Positions 17,081 to 25,944 of a stretch of DNA of 60,398 bases are shown in pieces. This stretch comes from JAWXCB01 sp034440455. GTDB taxonomy: Bacteria; Bacteroidota; Bacteroidia; Chitinophagales; CAIOSU01. The stretch's first letter is position 1; each line of letters begins with the position of its first letter. The notes under the pieces are model-generated. The model ran no database searches, had not been told where the DNA came from, and worked only from the letters and a program-made list of their open reading frames with translations. The position numbers were made by a program, and so were the translations under genes. The stretch lies in the NCBI GenBank assembly GCA_034440455.1, contig JAWXCB010000036.1:1-60398 (forward strand), written 5' to 3'.

Positions 17081-17989
17081 ATGAGAAAGTTGTATGTATT
17101 ATTTGCAATCCTCAGCATCACCTTTTGGTCATGCGAAGAAGACGAAATGAAAATGACCGCGAAAGACCCGGACACGGCTGAAGAAGTTTCAGTGGACAGG
17201 TTCAGCGCGGAGTCGGGAACTTTGATGGTGCGCGATGCAACAAATGGACTGCCCGCAACCAATGCCGCTGTTGATTTTGACCAGCCTCCTTTCATTACCG
17301 AAGGATTTGGTCCCAATGGTGAAGTTGTTGAGTATTACAACTTTGACGTGCAGGCTACTGACCCGGAGCATATTTATGTTTGCTTTAACAATGGCGCGCC
17401 TGTGAGCGGACAGTTGAATATCATTGACGTGCTTCCGGGCGAAGATGATTACAACGATTTCTGGCAGGTTGTAAAAGTGATTGTGCCGGGAGACTATGTA
17501 GTCAATTCACTTGCAAGCAGCGATGATGTGGCTGCAAGCGGATACACGCTGGAAGTTACAGACATGATTGTAAACTGTCCTGTTGTGCCGAAAGGCTCCA
17601 CCGCAACCAAACGGTTGGGTAGCGAAAGCCCCGCATTAACAAGAGGCTGGTATAAAGGCAAAGTGGTTTTCTATTTCAGCTTTGAAGAAAAGGCGCTGGC
17701 GCTCACTGGTAGCAGCATGGTTCCGTTGTCTCCGATATTCGTTACGTTCAACATCAATCCTCCCGCTGGCGGTCCGCCATCAGGATTTGTTGTGGAAGCA
17801 GGAACAATGATGACGCACAACGTACTCGCCACATTGCCCTCAAGCGGAAGTTATTCTCCCTTGTGGACGGTGAACATTTACGACAATGTTGATTTTGCTT
17901 CTGTGATGAGCCTCACTTCAGCGCAGAGCGCAAATATTCTTGTTACAGGCGCTGCAAATGTGAATTGTCCTGTAGTCGCAATACAATAA
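17081..17989 (+). CDS. Putative lipoprotein, function unknown
   Basis: 302 residues. The N-terminus MRKLYVLFAILSITFWSC followed by EEDE reads as a lipoprotein signal with Cys18 as lipidation site; the acidic residues behind Cys favour surface export in Bacteroidota. No recognised domain. The mature protein is rich in beta-type sequence and has two similar halves ending in NCPVV (about residues 164-168 and 295-299), suggesting an internal duplication. It is the first gene downstream of the AraC regulator and is followed by a terminator. Confidence 0.8.
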   Translation: MRKLYVLFAILSITFWSCEEDEMKMTAKDPDTAEEVSVDRFSAESGTLMVRDATNGLPATNAAVDFDQPPFITEGFGPNGEVVEYYNFDVQATDPEHIYVCFNNGAPVSGQLNIIDVLPGEDDYNDFWQVVKVIVPGDYVVNSLASSDDVAASGYTLEVTDMIVNCPVVPKGSTATKRLGSESPALTRGWYKGKVVFYFSFEEKALALTGSSMVPLSPIFVTFNINPPAGGPPSGFVVEAGTMMTHNVLATLPSSGSYSPLWTVNIYDNVDFASVMSLTSAQSANILVTGAANVNCPVVAIQ

Positions 17990-18014
17990 ATCATTCCTTC
18001 TCAACAAACGCAAG

Positions 18015-18048
18015 AAAGCCTTCCATCAAAAAAATGGGAGGCTTTTTT
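18015..18048 (+). terminator. Rho-independent terminator
   Basis: Stem AAAGCCTTCCAT against ATGGGAGGCTTT with one wobble pair, A-rich loop and a TTTTTT tail. It closes the lipoprotein transcript. Confidence 0.85.
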
Positions 18049-18099
18049 ATAACTTATCCGGACAAAAAAAGATTTCTTTAAACTAAAAATGCAAACGCC

Positions 18100-18603
18100 A
18101 TGAAAAACAAAATCACTCTGTTCCTCATTCTTTCTTTTTCAGCACTGCTATTTGCGCAATGCAACAAAGAAGAGGAAGCAATGGGCGCTGATTTGGAACT
18201 GTTTAATCTCGCAACAGCCACTACTGGATTTTCCTGGTTTCAAACAGATTCCATCCGCGCTTCCTCGAATCCCAGCGCGCATAACGCATACATGCGTGTG
18301 CGGTTTAATCAAACGGCTGCCGCTATATTAGGCTCTGACGGAAAGTTGCCTGTTGGCGCTTCATTTCCCAACGGCTCTCTGATTGTAAAAGAATTGTATG
18401 ATTCCCCGACCGGTTCATTGCAATTGTATGCCATCATGCAAAAAGACTCAACCGACAGTAATGCAGGAGCGAACTGGCTATGGGCTGAAATCAAGCCTGA
18501 TTCCAAGGTGGTCTTTTCTGTAAGTGAAAAAGGCGATGGCTGCACGGGTTGTCATGGCTCAACTCCCAACCGTGATTTTTCACGGGTATTTGACCAATTT
18601 TAA
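18100..18603 (+). CDS. Haem-motif lipoprotein, cytochrome P460-like
   Basis: 167 residues. Lipoprotein signal MKNKITLFLILSFSALLFAQC with Cys21, then NKEEE. One c-type haem attachment motif stands near the C-terminus (CTGCH, about residues 147-151). The fold-defining stretches (AYMRVRFNQTAAAIL, FPNGSLIVKELYD, AIMQKD, WLWAEIKPDSK) resemble the cytochrome P460 family. Those proteins bind a cross-linked haem and act on small nitrogen compounds or as electron carriers. The substrate cannot be inferred. It lies between two other exported proteins. Confidence 0.8.
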   Translation: MKNKITLFLILSFSALLFAQCNKEEEAMGADLELFNLATATTGFSWFQTDSIRASSNPSAHNAYMRVRFNQTAAAILGSDGKLPVGASFPNGSLIVKELYDSPTGSLQLYAIMQKDSTDSNAGANWLWAEIKPDSKVVFSVSEKGDGCTGCHGSTPNRDFSRVFDQF

Positions 18604-18682
18604 TCATCCTGAATGAAGAAGGAACTTTTCATTGCCGCTAAAGATTCTCTATTTTATACCACCAAAAAAAATCAATTTTTAT

Positions 18683-19861
18683 ATGAAAACAGCACAACTT
18701 TTTTTTGCCTGCACGCTCGCATTCTTCTATTTCGAAACAAACGCGCAGGTGCAGAATTTCTCTTATACTGACTGCAACGGAAATACAGAAACAGTGTACA
18801 GCATTATCGGGCAGGGCAAGCCGCTCATTGTCGCGTCAAAAGGATTTGATTGCTCCATCTGCATGAACCAAGCCCCTGCGATGCAAACATTTGCAGCGCA
18901 AAATCCGAACGTGCGTATTTGGGGTGCGATGAATTACAGGTACTCTTCTTCCATGCCAACCTGCACACAAGTGAGCAGTTGGAAGAACTCCTATTCATGG
19001 AATGACATTTTTATGTTTCTTGACCTTACGGATGAATGGCAGGGAGTCGGTTACCCTACCCACTATGTCATCAGCCCGGTGGATTCCACAATTATTTACA
19101 CCGGATCTTCATTTTCAACGGCAACGAACGTAGCAAATTCGGTAATACTCGCCTGTAATGCTCCTGCGGTAAGTGTAACAACGAGCGATGCGCTTTGCAA
19201 CGGGGAGTCAGGCTCTGCCACACTTTCAGTTTCAGGCGGCAATCCGCCTTATGCGTATGTATGGAGCAGCGGTGAGTCTGTTGCGGCAATAACAAAACTT
19301 GCAGGAGTTTATTCCGTTACCGTAACGGATTATAGCGGATGCGCTTCCATTGAGTCGGTTACAATTCAACATCCCGCTTTGCTTGAAACTTCGCTTGATG
19401 CAACCGATTCGGATATTAATTGCACCGGCTCTGCAACTGCGGCTGCAAGCGGAGGCACAACGCCTTATACTTATACATGGAGCAATGGTCTAACTTCAGA
19501 AATAATAAATAATCTCTGTGCAGGCAATTATTCTGTTACAGTGTTTGATGCCAACAATTGCTTCAAGTCTGATTCCTTAGCGGTGGCGGCATTAACAGGA
19601 ATAAACGATGCTCCAGATGATTTTGCAGTCAGCATATTCCCGAATCCTGCCCAAGATGAAATCCGCTTGAATATCAGCGGTCAGCTTGCAGGTAAAAATC
19701 TCAACGCGGAAGTGTATAACAAGTTGGGAGAAATGGTTTTAACAACAGGCATCATCCATTCCGAAACAAAAATCAATATCAACGCATTGGTATCAGGCGT
19801 TTATCTACTGACTGTAAGAAGCGAAGGAATTGACAAAACGCTGAAGTTTGTGAAGGAATAA
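18683..19861 (+). CDS. Secreted thioredoxin-like/SprB-repeat protein with T9SS sorting domain
   Basis: 392 residues from ATG 18683, which gives a proper signal peptide (MKTAQLFFACTLAFFYFETNA, cut before Q). Residues ~25-160 look like a thioredoxin/AhpC-type fold (TVYSIIGQGKPLIVASKG) with a CSIC pair and a GYPTHYVISP cis-proline region. Two SprB-type repeats follow (CNGESGSATLSVSGGNPPYA ... YSVTVTDYSGC, and CTGSATAAASGGTTPYTYTW ... YSVTVFDANNC). The end is a type A sorting domain (SIFPNPAQDEIRLN, LVSGVYLLTVRSEG). A redox domain on an SprB stalk suggests thiol chemistry at the cell surface. Confidence 0.85.
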   Translation: MKTAQLFFACTLAFFYFETNAQVQNFSYTDCNGNTETVYSIIGQGKPLIVASKGFDCSICMNQAPAMQTFAAQNPNVRIWGAMNYRYSSSMPTCTQVSSWKNSYSWNDIFMFLDLTDEWQGVGYPTHYVISPVDSTIIYTGSSFSTATNVANSVILACNAPAVSVTTSDALCNGESGSATLSVSGGNPPYAYVWSSGESVAAITKLAGVYSVTVTDYSGCASIESVTIQHPALLETSLDATDSDINCTGSATAAASGGTTPYTYTWSNGLTSEIINNLCAGNYSVTVFDANNCFKSDSLAVAALTGINDAPDDFAVSIFPNPAQDEIRLNISGQLAGKNLNAEVYNKLGEMVLTTGIIHSETKININALVSGVYLLTVRSEGIDKTLKFVKE

Positions 19862-19897
19862 TCGTGAACTCAACTTCAACGAGAAAGTGATTAAAGA

Positions 19898-20839
19898 ATG
19901 CCTATGAAAATATGGATTGTAATGCTTTGCTGCTTTGTTGCTGTGAAATCTTTTGCCCAGGGCTGCTCCGATGCGGGTGTTTGCACGATGGGCAGTTTGC
20001 GCAGCGATGCGCTTCCTGCAAAGGGAATGCGCGACAGCACAGCGCGGCAGTTAAAACATTCGTTAGTCATCACTCCTGCCATCAGTTTCGGGGAACAAAA
20101 TACGGTAAACTTTACGCCAACATTTGATGCTACTTTCCAGCTACACAAACGCTTTCACGCAAATGTTAAAACAGGATTCAATCTCACAACCGGTGACTTG
20201 GGACTGGCGTATGGCGCAAGTGATTTGTTTGTAAGCGGCATCGTGTATTTCATCCGCAGCGACAGTATGAATTTCTCTTTTATCGCAGGCGGGAAATTTG
20301 CTTTGGACAAGCCGAATTTCGAGATTGAAAATCAGGAACTTCCTTTAAGCTATCAATCAAGCGTGGGAACGCAGGATATTCTATTTGGATTATCCTTCAA
20401 TTACAAATCATGGTTTGCAGGCGCGGGCTTTCAGTATCCGCTCACAAATAGCACGAGTACTTTCAGCCATAGCGACTATGATAGTTCTTCTGCTGTGCTG
20501 AATTATTTTGAATCAAACCGTTTAGAGCGCAAGCCCGATGTGGTGTTGCGGTTTGAAAAAAAGTTTTACATCCGCAAAATTCGCCTAAGCCTCGGTGCAG
20601 GCATCATCTGGATTTATCACCTCGGCAATGACACGCAACTTAACAATGCCGGAGAGCGTGTTGAAATAGCCGGTTCAAAAGGAACAACGCTTAATATCAC
20701 AGGCAACATCAGTTACAAAATTTCAGAACGATGGAGTTGCAACTTCGGAGTTGGTTTTCCGGTGATAGTGCGGGACGTGCGCCCCGATGGATTAACCCGC
20801 TCGCTGGTGCTGCTGCCAAGCGTGACATATAGCTTCTAA
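19898..20839 (+). CDS. Outer-membrane beta-barrel protein, function unknown
   Basis: 313 residues. Signal peptide MPMKIWIVMLCCFVAVKSFA with a cut before Q. The mature part has many alternating amphipathic strands (HANVKTGFNLTTG, FSFIAGGKFAL, SWFAGAGFQYPL) and ends in a terminal aromatic (VTYSF), as expected for outer-membrane barrels. It is the last of a run of exported proteins that includes a haem protein and a thioredoxin-like protein. The secA-tail copy begins in the same frame directly behind its stop codon. Confidence 0.8.
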   Translation: MPMKIWIVMLCCFVAVKSFAQGCSDAGVCTMGSLRSDALPAKGMRDSTARQLKHSLVITPAISFGEQNTVNFTPTFDATFQLHKRFHANVKTGFNLTTGDLGLAYGASDLFVSGIVYFIRSDSMNFSFIAGGKFALDKPNFEIENQELPLSYQSSVGTQDILFGLSFNYKSWFAGAGFQYPLTNSTSTFSHSDYDSSSAVLNYFESNRLERKPDVVLRFEKKFYIRKIRLSLGAGIIWIYHLGNDTQLNNAGERVEIAGSKGTTLNITGNISYKISERWSCNFGVGFPVIVRDVRPDGLTRSLVLLPSVTYSF

Positions 20840-20878
20840 GCTATTCTTAATAGCGATGCTTCCCGACTGACTATCCTT

Positions 20879-21067
20879 TTGCGCTTGAAAGAGGGCAGGG
20901 ATACTTCCGGTTTAGCGAATCCCACCGGAAACGGACAACCACAGGAACAACAGCGCGAGCAGAAAAAATTAGAACCCGTTCGTGTTGAAAAGAAAATCAA
21001 TCGCAACGACCTGTGCCACTGCGGCAGCGGGAAGAAATACAAGCAGTGTCATGGGAAAGATGAATAA
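20879..21067 (+). CDS. Duplicated C-terminal tail of SecA (SEC-C zinc motif), stand-alone fragment
   Basis: The 58 codons from 20882 to 21055 match secA 6816-6989 with 13 nucleotide differences (about 92% identical). Four codon changes alter the residue (S to G, P to Q, P to L, P to H) and eight are silent. The zinc ligands C, C, C and H of the SEC-C motif are kept (LCHCGSGKKYKQCHG). The only start is TTG 20879 with no obvious ribosome site. The frame is also continuous with the outer-membrane protein gene across its TAA at 20837-20839. It could be a non-expressed duplication scar or a small zinc protein of 62 residues. That it derives from secA is certain from sequence; that it is expressed is not. 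Confidence 0.7.
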   Translation: MRLKEGRDTSGLANPTGNGQPQEQQREQKKLEPVRVEKKINRNDLCHCGSGKKYKQCHGKDE

Positions 21068-21105
21068 ATACGATTCCATTTAACCTAAAGTGAATTGTTG
21101 CTTGC

Positions 21106-21870
21106 CTATTTGCTCAACATATAGCTGATTCCTATTCGCGCAATAAAACTTTTCACATCCGCATTCTCAAACATGCTACCCGAAAAGCCGATGACAAGTG
21201 TTCCCTGCAAGCCGCTTGCGTTGCCATAATTCAGCGCAGCCTCCATGCCCGGCACAATGAATTTCGGAACTTCGTTCGGCAAGCCTTCATAAAAAATTTC
21301 GTTGTTTGTTCCCTCACCCAGCCTGTATTTTTCTTTTGTTTTCGCACCTTCAGCTTCGGTGATGACACGCACTTTACTCAGCAACGCCATCGAAATCACA
21401 GGACCAAAACGCAGGCTGAATTTATTGCCGTGAAAATATGCCTTGAAGAAAATGGGCATATCAAAATAATCCACAGTGACGAATGTTTTTCTTTTTTCAA
21501 TCAAAGAGGGAAGCGATGTTGCTGATGGAATATTGCTTTCAAAGAGCCAATATCCTTTGGGCGTATAGAGTAGCCCAAAGCCGATAGCTCCGCTTTGATG
21601 AAAACCATAGTCAAGCAGGATGCCACCGAAGGCAGCAGTCTTAGGATATAAACCTCCCTTGTAATCCGAATGAATTTCTTCATTGTCACGGATGGTTGTT
21701 CTCACTGCTTTCGCATCAATGCCGAGCGGCACAGTGTTATTGAGGCCGGCAGCGAATTCAATGTTGATTGCGCCTTTATGCGAGTCATTATACGGTTTAT
21801 CTTCCTGTCCGTGCAGTGCGCATGCAGCAAGCATCAATAAACAAAACAACGCGTGTGATTTTCTTTTCAT
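21106..21870 (-). CDS. PorT-like outer-membrane beta-barrel protein
   Basis: 254 residues from ATG 21870 (MKRKSHALFCLLMLAACALH with a cut before GQ); a longer start at 21885 adds five residues ahead of the signal peptide. The body has the OMP_b-brl_2/PorT pattern of strands: INIEFAAGLNNTVPLG, GGILLDYGFHQSGAIGFGLL, FSLRFGPVISMALL, IARIGISYML at the end. PorT-type proteins include a T9SS component, but this general family is large, so I do not assign a T9SS role. It is convergent with the secA-tail copy. Confidence 0.8.
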   Translation of the reverse strand: MKRKSHALFCLLMLAACALHGQEDKPYNDSHKGAINIEFAAGLNNTVPLGIDAKAVRTTIRDNEEIHSDYKGGLYPKTAAFGGILLDYGFHQSGAIGFGLLYTPKGYWLFESNIPSATSLPSLIEKRKTFVTVDYFDMPIFFKAYFHGNKFSLRFGPVISMALLSKVRVITEAEGAKTKEKYRLGEGTNNEIFYEGLPNEVPKFIVPGMEAALNYGNASGLQGTLVIGFSGSMFENADVKSFIARIGISYMLSK

Positions 21871-21879
21871 TTTCGATTG

Positions 21880-21920
21880 CCTCACCCCCGTCCTCCGCCT
21901 CAGGCGGAAGAGGGGAGTCC
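21880..21920. repeat. GC-rich palindromic intergenic repeat
   Basis: Core TCCGCCT-C-AGGCGGA flanked by CCCCCG and GGGGAG, next to the start of the PorT-like gene. It looks like an interspersed non-coding repeat rather than a terminator, as it lies between two minus-strand genes. Confidence 0.55.
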
Positions 21921-21992
21921 GGGCATAAGTGGATATTCAAAGGGATTATTCAATGAAGCTCTATTAAATGTCAAAAACTATAAACTCTCTTC

Positions 21993-23375
21993 TCAAAGTT
22001 TCGCAAGCAAATCTCCGGCTTCTTTCGCCAGATAGTTATTGCCTGCATATGGATTTACATCCAGTGCTTTTTTCAGCAGTGCCTTCCCGTCTTCTTCCTG
22101 TCCACTTTTTATTTTAATCATCCCCGCCACGCACAACATCTCCGCATCCTGTGAATTTGTTTTCATCGCTTTCAGGATGTACTCATCTGCTTTTTTGAAA
22201 TCTCCTTTTCCATAATAAGCCCACGCCATCACTTTATTCACTTCAATGTTTTCAGGGCGCATGTTGATTTCATCTTTCATACACCGCAGCGCGGCATTGT
22301 AATCTTCTTTCAGCCGCAGGTGCAGATAAGCCCGCTCCAACCCCACGTTGCTATCGTGGTCGTGGTGATGCTCCATTTTTTCCAAAGCAGTTGCAGTTGC
22401 ATTCTGTTGTTTCTTTCTATCACCGGTTTGCGCATAGAGCATTGCAAGGTCTTCGTACATCGCGGCAGAAGGCATGATTGCAATTGCGCGATTTAACAAT
22501 TTTTCTGACGCAATAAAATTTTTCTTTTTCATCTCCACCCTTCCTATTCCGGCAAGGGCATGAGGATAATTCGGACGCTCTTGTAGCGCAAGTCCATATT
22601 GAACTTCCGCATTGACGAGGTCGCCATGATTTTCATAAAGTTTTCCGAGCGTGATGCGGCACCACGCGGTTTGCTCTTGCCCGGGCGCGCCAGCCGACAC
22701 GGCAAGTTTCATCGCTTCAATGGCTCCGTCAATGTCGCCATGAATTTCGCGCAGATAACTTGTGCGCGAGTAGGAGCGCAAGTCAGGACGAATATCCATC
22801 ATCTTCTCGCACATTGCCACCGCCTCCGTGTAATTTCCAAGCTCCACATTTGCATCCACCAATACTCCATAAATAAGTGAGTTATACGGATTCAAAGCAA
22901 CGGCCTCCTTTCCTGTTTCAAGCGCTTGCGCGAATTGATGTTCCGAAGCAAATGCAAAAGATTTCATCGTCAATGCGCGAAACTTCAGCTCATCATTCTT
23001 TTGATTTTTTTCTGCATCCTTCAAATCAGCATCCAGCGCATCGTTCAGAATATAAAGCGCGGCTGCTGTGTAATAATGTTCATCTCCCGTTACGCGCGCT
23101 TCATTGAGGTAGATGTCTGCAAGGCTCAGCTTGGCTGCGACATCTTTGGGATTTTTCTTTACATCCCGCTGTAGATTGGCAAAGCGCGTTTGAACTGCAT
23201 CCCATTCTTCCGCAGGCTCTATCAGCATTACATTGCGCTTTTTCAATTCAGGGATTCCCGCAAAATCTTCATGGTGATGATTGCAGGATGAAAAGAAAAT
23301 AATTGTTGAACTGATGAGAACAAGAAGTGTTCTGTTTCTTGTTTTTTGTTTCGTGTTTCCGGCTATAGTTTTCAT
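21993..23375 (-). CDS. Tetratricopeptide-repeat lipoprotein
   Basis: 460 residues. N-terminal hydrophobic segment LLVLISSTIIFFSSC with Cys31 as probable lipidation site, then HHHEDF. The rest is a series of TPR helix pairs from about residue 75 to the end (for example LYGVL-type DANVELGNYTEAVAMCEKMM, KLYENHGDLVNAEVQYGLAL, YYGKGDFKKADEYILKAM). A histidine-rich loop EHHHDHD stands near residue 340. It is likely a scaffold at the periplasmic face. It lies downstream of the DUF4331 gene on the same strand, a pairing I have seen in other Bacteroidota, but a hairpin between them may separate expression. Confidence 0.85.
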   Translation of the reverse strand: MKTIAGNTKQKTRNRTLLVLISSTIIFFSSCNHHHEDFAGIPELKKRNVMLIEPAEEWDAVQTRFANLQRDVKKNPKDVAAKLSLADIYLNEARVTGDEHYYTAAALYILNDALDADLKDAEKNQKNDELKFRALTMKSFAFASEHQFAQALETGKEAVALNPYNSLIYGVLVDANVELGNYTEAVAMCEKMMDIRPDLRSYSRTSYLREIHGDIDGAIEAMKLAVSAGAPGQEQTAWCRITLGKLYENHGDLVNAEVQYGLALQERPNYPHALAGIGRVEMKKKNFIASEKLLNRAIAIMPSAAMYEDLAMLYAQTGDRKKQQNATATALEKMEHHHDHDSNVGLERAYLHLRLKEDYNAALRCMKDEINMRPENIEVNKVMAWAYYGKGDFKKADEYILKAMKTNSQDAEMLCVAGMIKIKSGQEEDGKALLKKALDVNPYAGNNYLAKEAGDLLAKL

Positions 23376-23488
23376 TTTTTTGGAGTTATGCGATTTTCAA
23401 AATTTATTTTTCCCGAAAGACTACAGTCTGGTTTTAAATGACTTATTTCTTTGCGCACTTTGCGTCTTTGCGTGAAAAAAGATTCCGT

Positions 23489-23525
23489 AGAAAGCGACAG
23501 GACATTGAGCGTCCTGCCGCTTTCT
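23489..23525 (-). terminator. Probable terminator of the DUF4331 gene
   Basis: Stem AGAAAGCGaCAGGAC against GTCCTGcCGCTTTCT with one mismatch. On the minus strand it is followed, after a short gap, by TTTTTT. Confidence 0.65.
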
Positions 23526-23540
23526 GCCGGAACCGAAGAA

Positions 23541-25649
23541 TTATTCTGATTTAATTGTTTTTACTGATTGTACAATCTTTCCGTCTGACATCAGCGTGAC
23601 GATGTAAGCTCCTGGAGCAAGATTGCCTGCATTCCATTCAACCTGGTATGCGCCTGCATCTTTGTGTCCGTCTTCCAACGTCTTCACCAATTTTCCACCC
23701 AACTCATACACTTCAATCGTGATGCGGCTTTCCGTGTTCACATTATATTGGAAGGTAGTTGAGTTTGTAAACGGATTCGGATAATTAGTCGCGCTCATCA
23801 TCGCTTTGGGAGCATTGATTCCTAAGCCGTTTAATTCCATTTCTTTGGATGACACCATCGCTACGGCTACGCCACCACATTTACCAGTTCCTTCCCAAGG
23901 CAATTGCACAAATGGAAATTCATTCCGGAACATCGTGTCATTTTCTTCAACTCCTGTTGTGTATCCAATCACACCAAGTAAATCTGGGGTAACCGGGTTT
24001 GCGCCACCTGCGATATAGTCATCATAAAACAAGCCTATAGCTGCCAGCACTAAACCGCCCACCGCTTGCAATTCTATGCGTGTTACATCATCTTCCAGCC
24101 TTCTGCCATTCGGAAATCCATCCATATTTGGAATGAATTGCAAATTGGCATTTCCATTATAGGCAGGATCAGTTAAACCCAGCACTGCCGCCCATACCAA
24201 ACCAAGTGAGCTAAATTTCGCATCATTTCTCTGAGTAGGCGGAACAGCCATATTCAGCCTGAGCATATCACCGCCACTGGGCAAAAAGTTATGGATGAAA
24301 GGTTTGCCGGTAGCAAGCGGATTGCCGCCTTTGCCAGTTGCTAATTGATAGGGACGCATGTTTGGAACGCCCGTGAAAAAGATAGGCCATAAATCCACTG
24401 AACGTGGTTTATCAGGACCGGGCAACAGCAAAGCTCCAAAGTTGGAATTAGACAGGGCTGTGCCATTAAGCGCGGAGTTTCCTCTCAGGGGAAACAGACC
24501 GTCTGCGCCATTGGTGAAATCATATTTTTGCAGGGAATTTTCCTGGATGCGCAACGCAGCGAATGCCGGAACAGCACCGCCAAACTGGTCATCATCCATA
24601 TACAAAGCCAATTCGGGATTATAGAAATAGTTGTTATGCGCGGGGTCTTCTGTGTAAGGAGTAAGCGCATTCCAGTAATCTTTTTTTCCGATAGGAATCA
24701 CCGCTTCATTGGTCAAGGGCATTCCCAAGCGGGAGATTTGCCTCCAGGATTCATATACTGTTGCCACATCTTTTCCATACTTTATTTCATTCGGAGTGCT
24801 GAGTATCGTCACCTTCGGGCGACTTGCCGATGCCCAAACGCCAATCACGAAATTAGGATCAAGAATGTTTGCAGCCTGGCTTACATTTTTATTATCTTTC
24901 TGCAGGGTGGAAATATCCACTTCCAGCGCGATGGTATGCACGTTGAAGCATCCCAGCCCATCTCTGTTATCTCCTGCTTGCCTTGGAGCATCGCCTAAAT
25001 CAAAAATGCCGCCCAGGTCAACAAAGAACGGGTCGTCAATGGGTCCGCAAAACACCTTTTCACCGCTTGAGGCGGTTTCAATGGCATCCATAAAAAGCGA
25101 TTCATAGCTTGAAGCGCCAAGCCCTACCGCGCTTTCAATTGAGCGGGAACCGATATTGTAAGGCGGCACGATACCTTTATCAATTATTTTCTGAAACGTG
25201 CGCCCGCCATCAATGCTGCGTTCTAACCTGTAGTACATCCGTTGGTTTTGCTTGCCTAACCGGATGTTGAAGAACGTGGTAGGATCTTCATCTGTTTTGG
25301 TGAAAGTGAAGCGATAAATAATGTCATCACCTGTTGAAATGCCGCCACCAAGCGAACGCGATGTTGTCGCATCGTTGTCAATGTGAATCTCATAGCGGAT
25401 GTTTTCTCCGAAGCCATAATAATTCGGACCGCCATGCGGCAACTGCATGGGAACATAATTCGCGATAATGATAATCTTATTAGGATTATCAGGGCTGCGA
25501 AAGGCATACACATCCGTATTGTCTGCAAGCGGGTCATTAGCAATGTAGGGTGCTTCCCTGTGGCTGGATGCAAACATCGTTGCACTCAGCGACACCATCA
25601 ATGCGATGCTTGTAAACCGCTTGATGATGTTTGTAGAAATTCTTTTCAT
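23541..25649 (-). CDS. DUF4331 secreted protein with T9SS sorting domain
   Basis: 702 residues. Signal peptide to about residue 28 (SIALMVSLSATMFA, cut before SSHREAP). The start of the mature protein, SSHREAPYIANDPLADNTDV, is the hallmark of DUF4331, as are IIIIANYVPMQLPHGGPNYY and IDNDATTSRSLGG. DUF4331 fills the protein to about residue 610. It ends with a T9SS domain (ATNYPNPFTNSTTFQYNV, LAPGAYIVTLMSDG). The biochemical function of DUF4331 is not established; I infer a cell-surface role. The TPR lipoprotein follows on the same strand. Confidence 0.9.
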   Translation of the reverse strand: MKRISTNIIKRFTSIALMVSLSATMFASSHREAPYIANDPLADNTDVYAFRSPDNPNKIIIIANYVPMQLPHGGPNYYGFGENIRYEIHIDNDATTSRSLGGGISTGDDIIYRFTFTKTDEDPTTFFNIRLGKQNQRMYYRLERSIDGGRTFQKIIDKGIVPPYNIGSRSIESAVGLGASSYESLFMDAIETASSGEKVFCGPIDDPFFVDLGGIFDLGDAPRQAGDNRDGLGCFNVHTIALEVDISTLQKDNKNVSQAANILDPNFVIGVWASASRPKVTILSTPNEIKYGKDVATVYESWRQISRLGMPLTNEAVIPIGKKDYWNALTPYTEDPAHNNYFYNPELALYMDDDQFGGAVPAFAALRIQENSLQKYDFTNGADGLFPLRGNSALNGTALSNSNFGALLLPGPDKPRSVDLWPIFFTGVPNMRPYQLATGKGGNPLATGKPFIHNFLPSGGDMLRLNMAVPPTQRNDAKFSSLGLVWAAVLGLTDPAYNGNANLQFIPNMDGFPNGRRLEDDVTRIELQAVGGLVLAAIGLFYDDYIAGGANPVTPDLLGVIGYTTGVEENDTMFRNEFPFVQLPWEGTGKCGGVAVAMVSSKEMELNGLGINAPKAMMSATNYPNPFTNSTTFQYNVNTESRITIEVYELGGKLVKTLEDGHKDAGAYQVEWNAGNLAPGAYIVTLMSDGKIVQSVKTIKSE

Positions 25650-25888
25650 GTTCGTTAAAATTTTGTTTGGTTAAAAAATGAAATACAACAATACCTACGA
25701 GGAAGGGCGGGTATTTGGATTTCGGTTTCTGAAAAATTTTTGAAGAATGAAAAGAGATATTGCGCGTACTAACCTTGCATCTGTATTAACTCTTACTGGC
25801 AGCGCACTCGTCAGAAGGGCATGGAATTTATCGGCAAGTAAAACCAGATTCCTTCAAACTCAACGCAGTTTAGTTATGATTAGAAAAC

Positions 25889-25919
25889 AAAAAAGGGCTG
25901 CTTTAAAGCAGCCCCTTTT
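25889..25919 (-). terminator. Rho-independent terminator behind the DUF4394 gene
   Basis: Perfect stem GGGCTGCTTTAAAGCAGCCC flanked by A- and T-runs on both sides, so it could work in both directions. On the minus strand it closes the DUF4394 transcript. The 295 bp from here to the DUF4331 start hold no other gene I can support. Confidence 0.88.
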
Positions 25920-25944
25920 GGTTCTTGAAAAAATTTCAAGTTAT

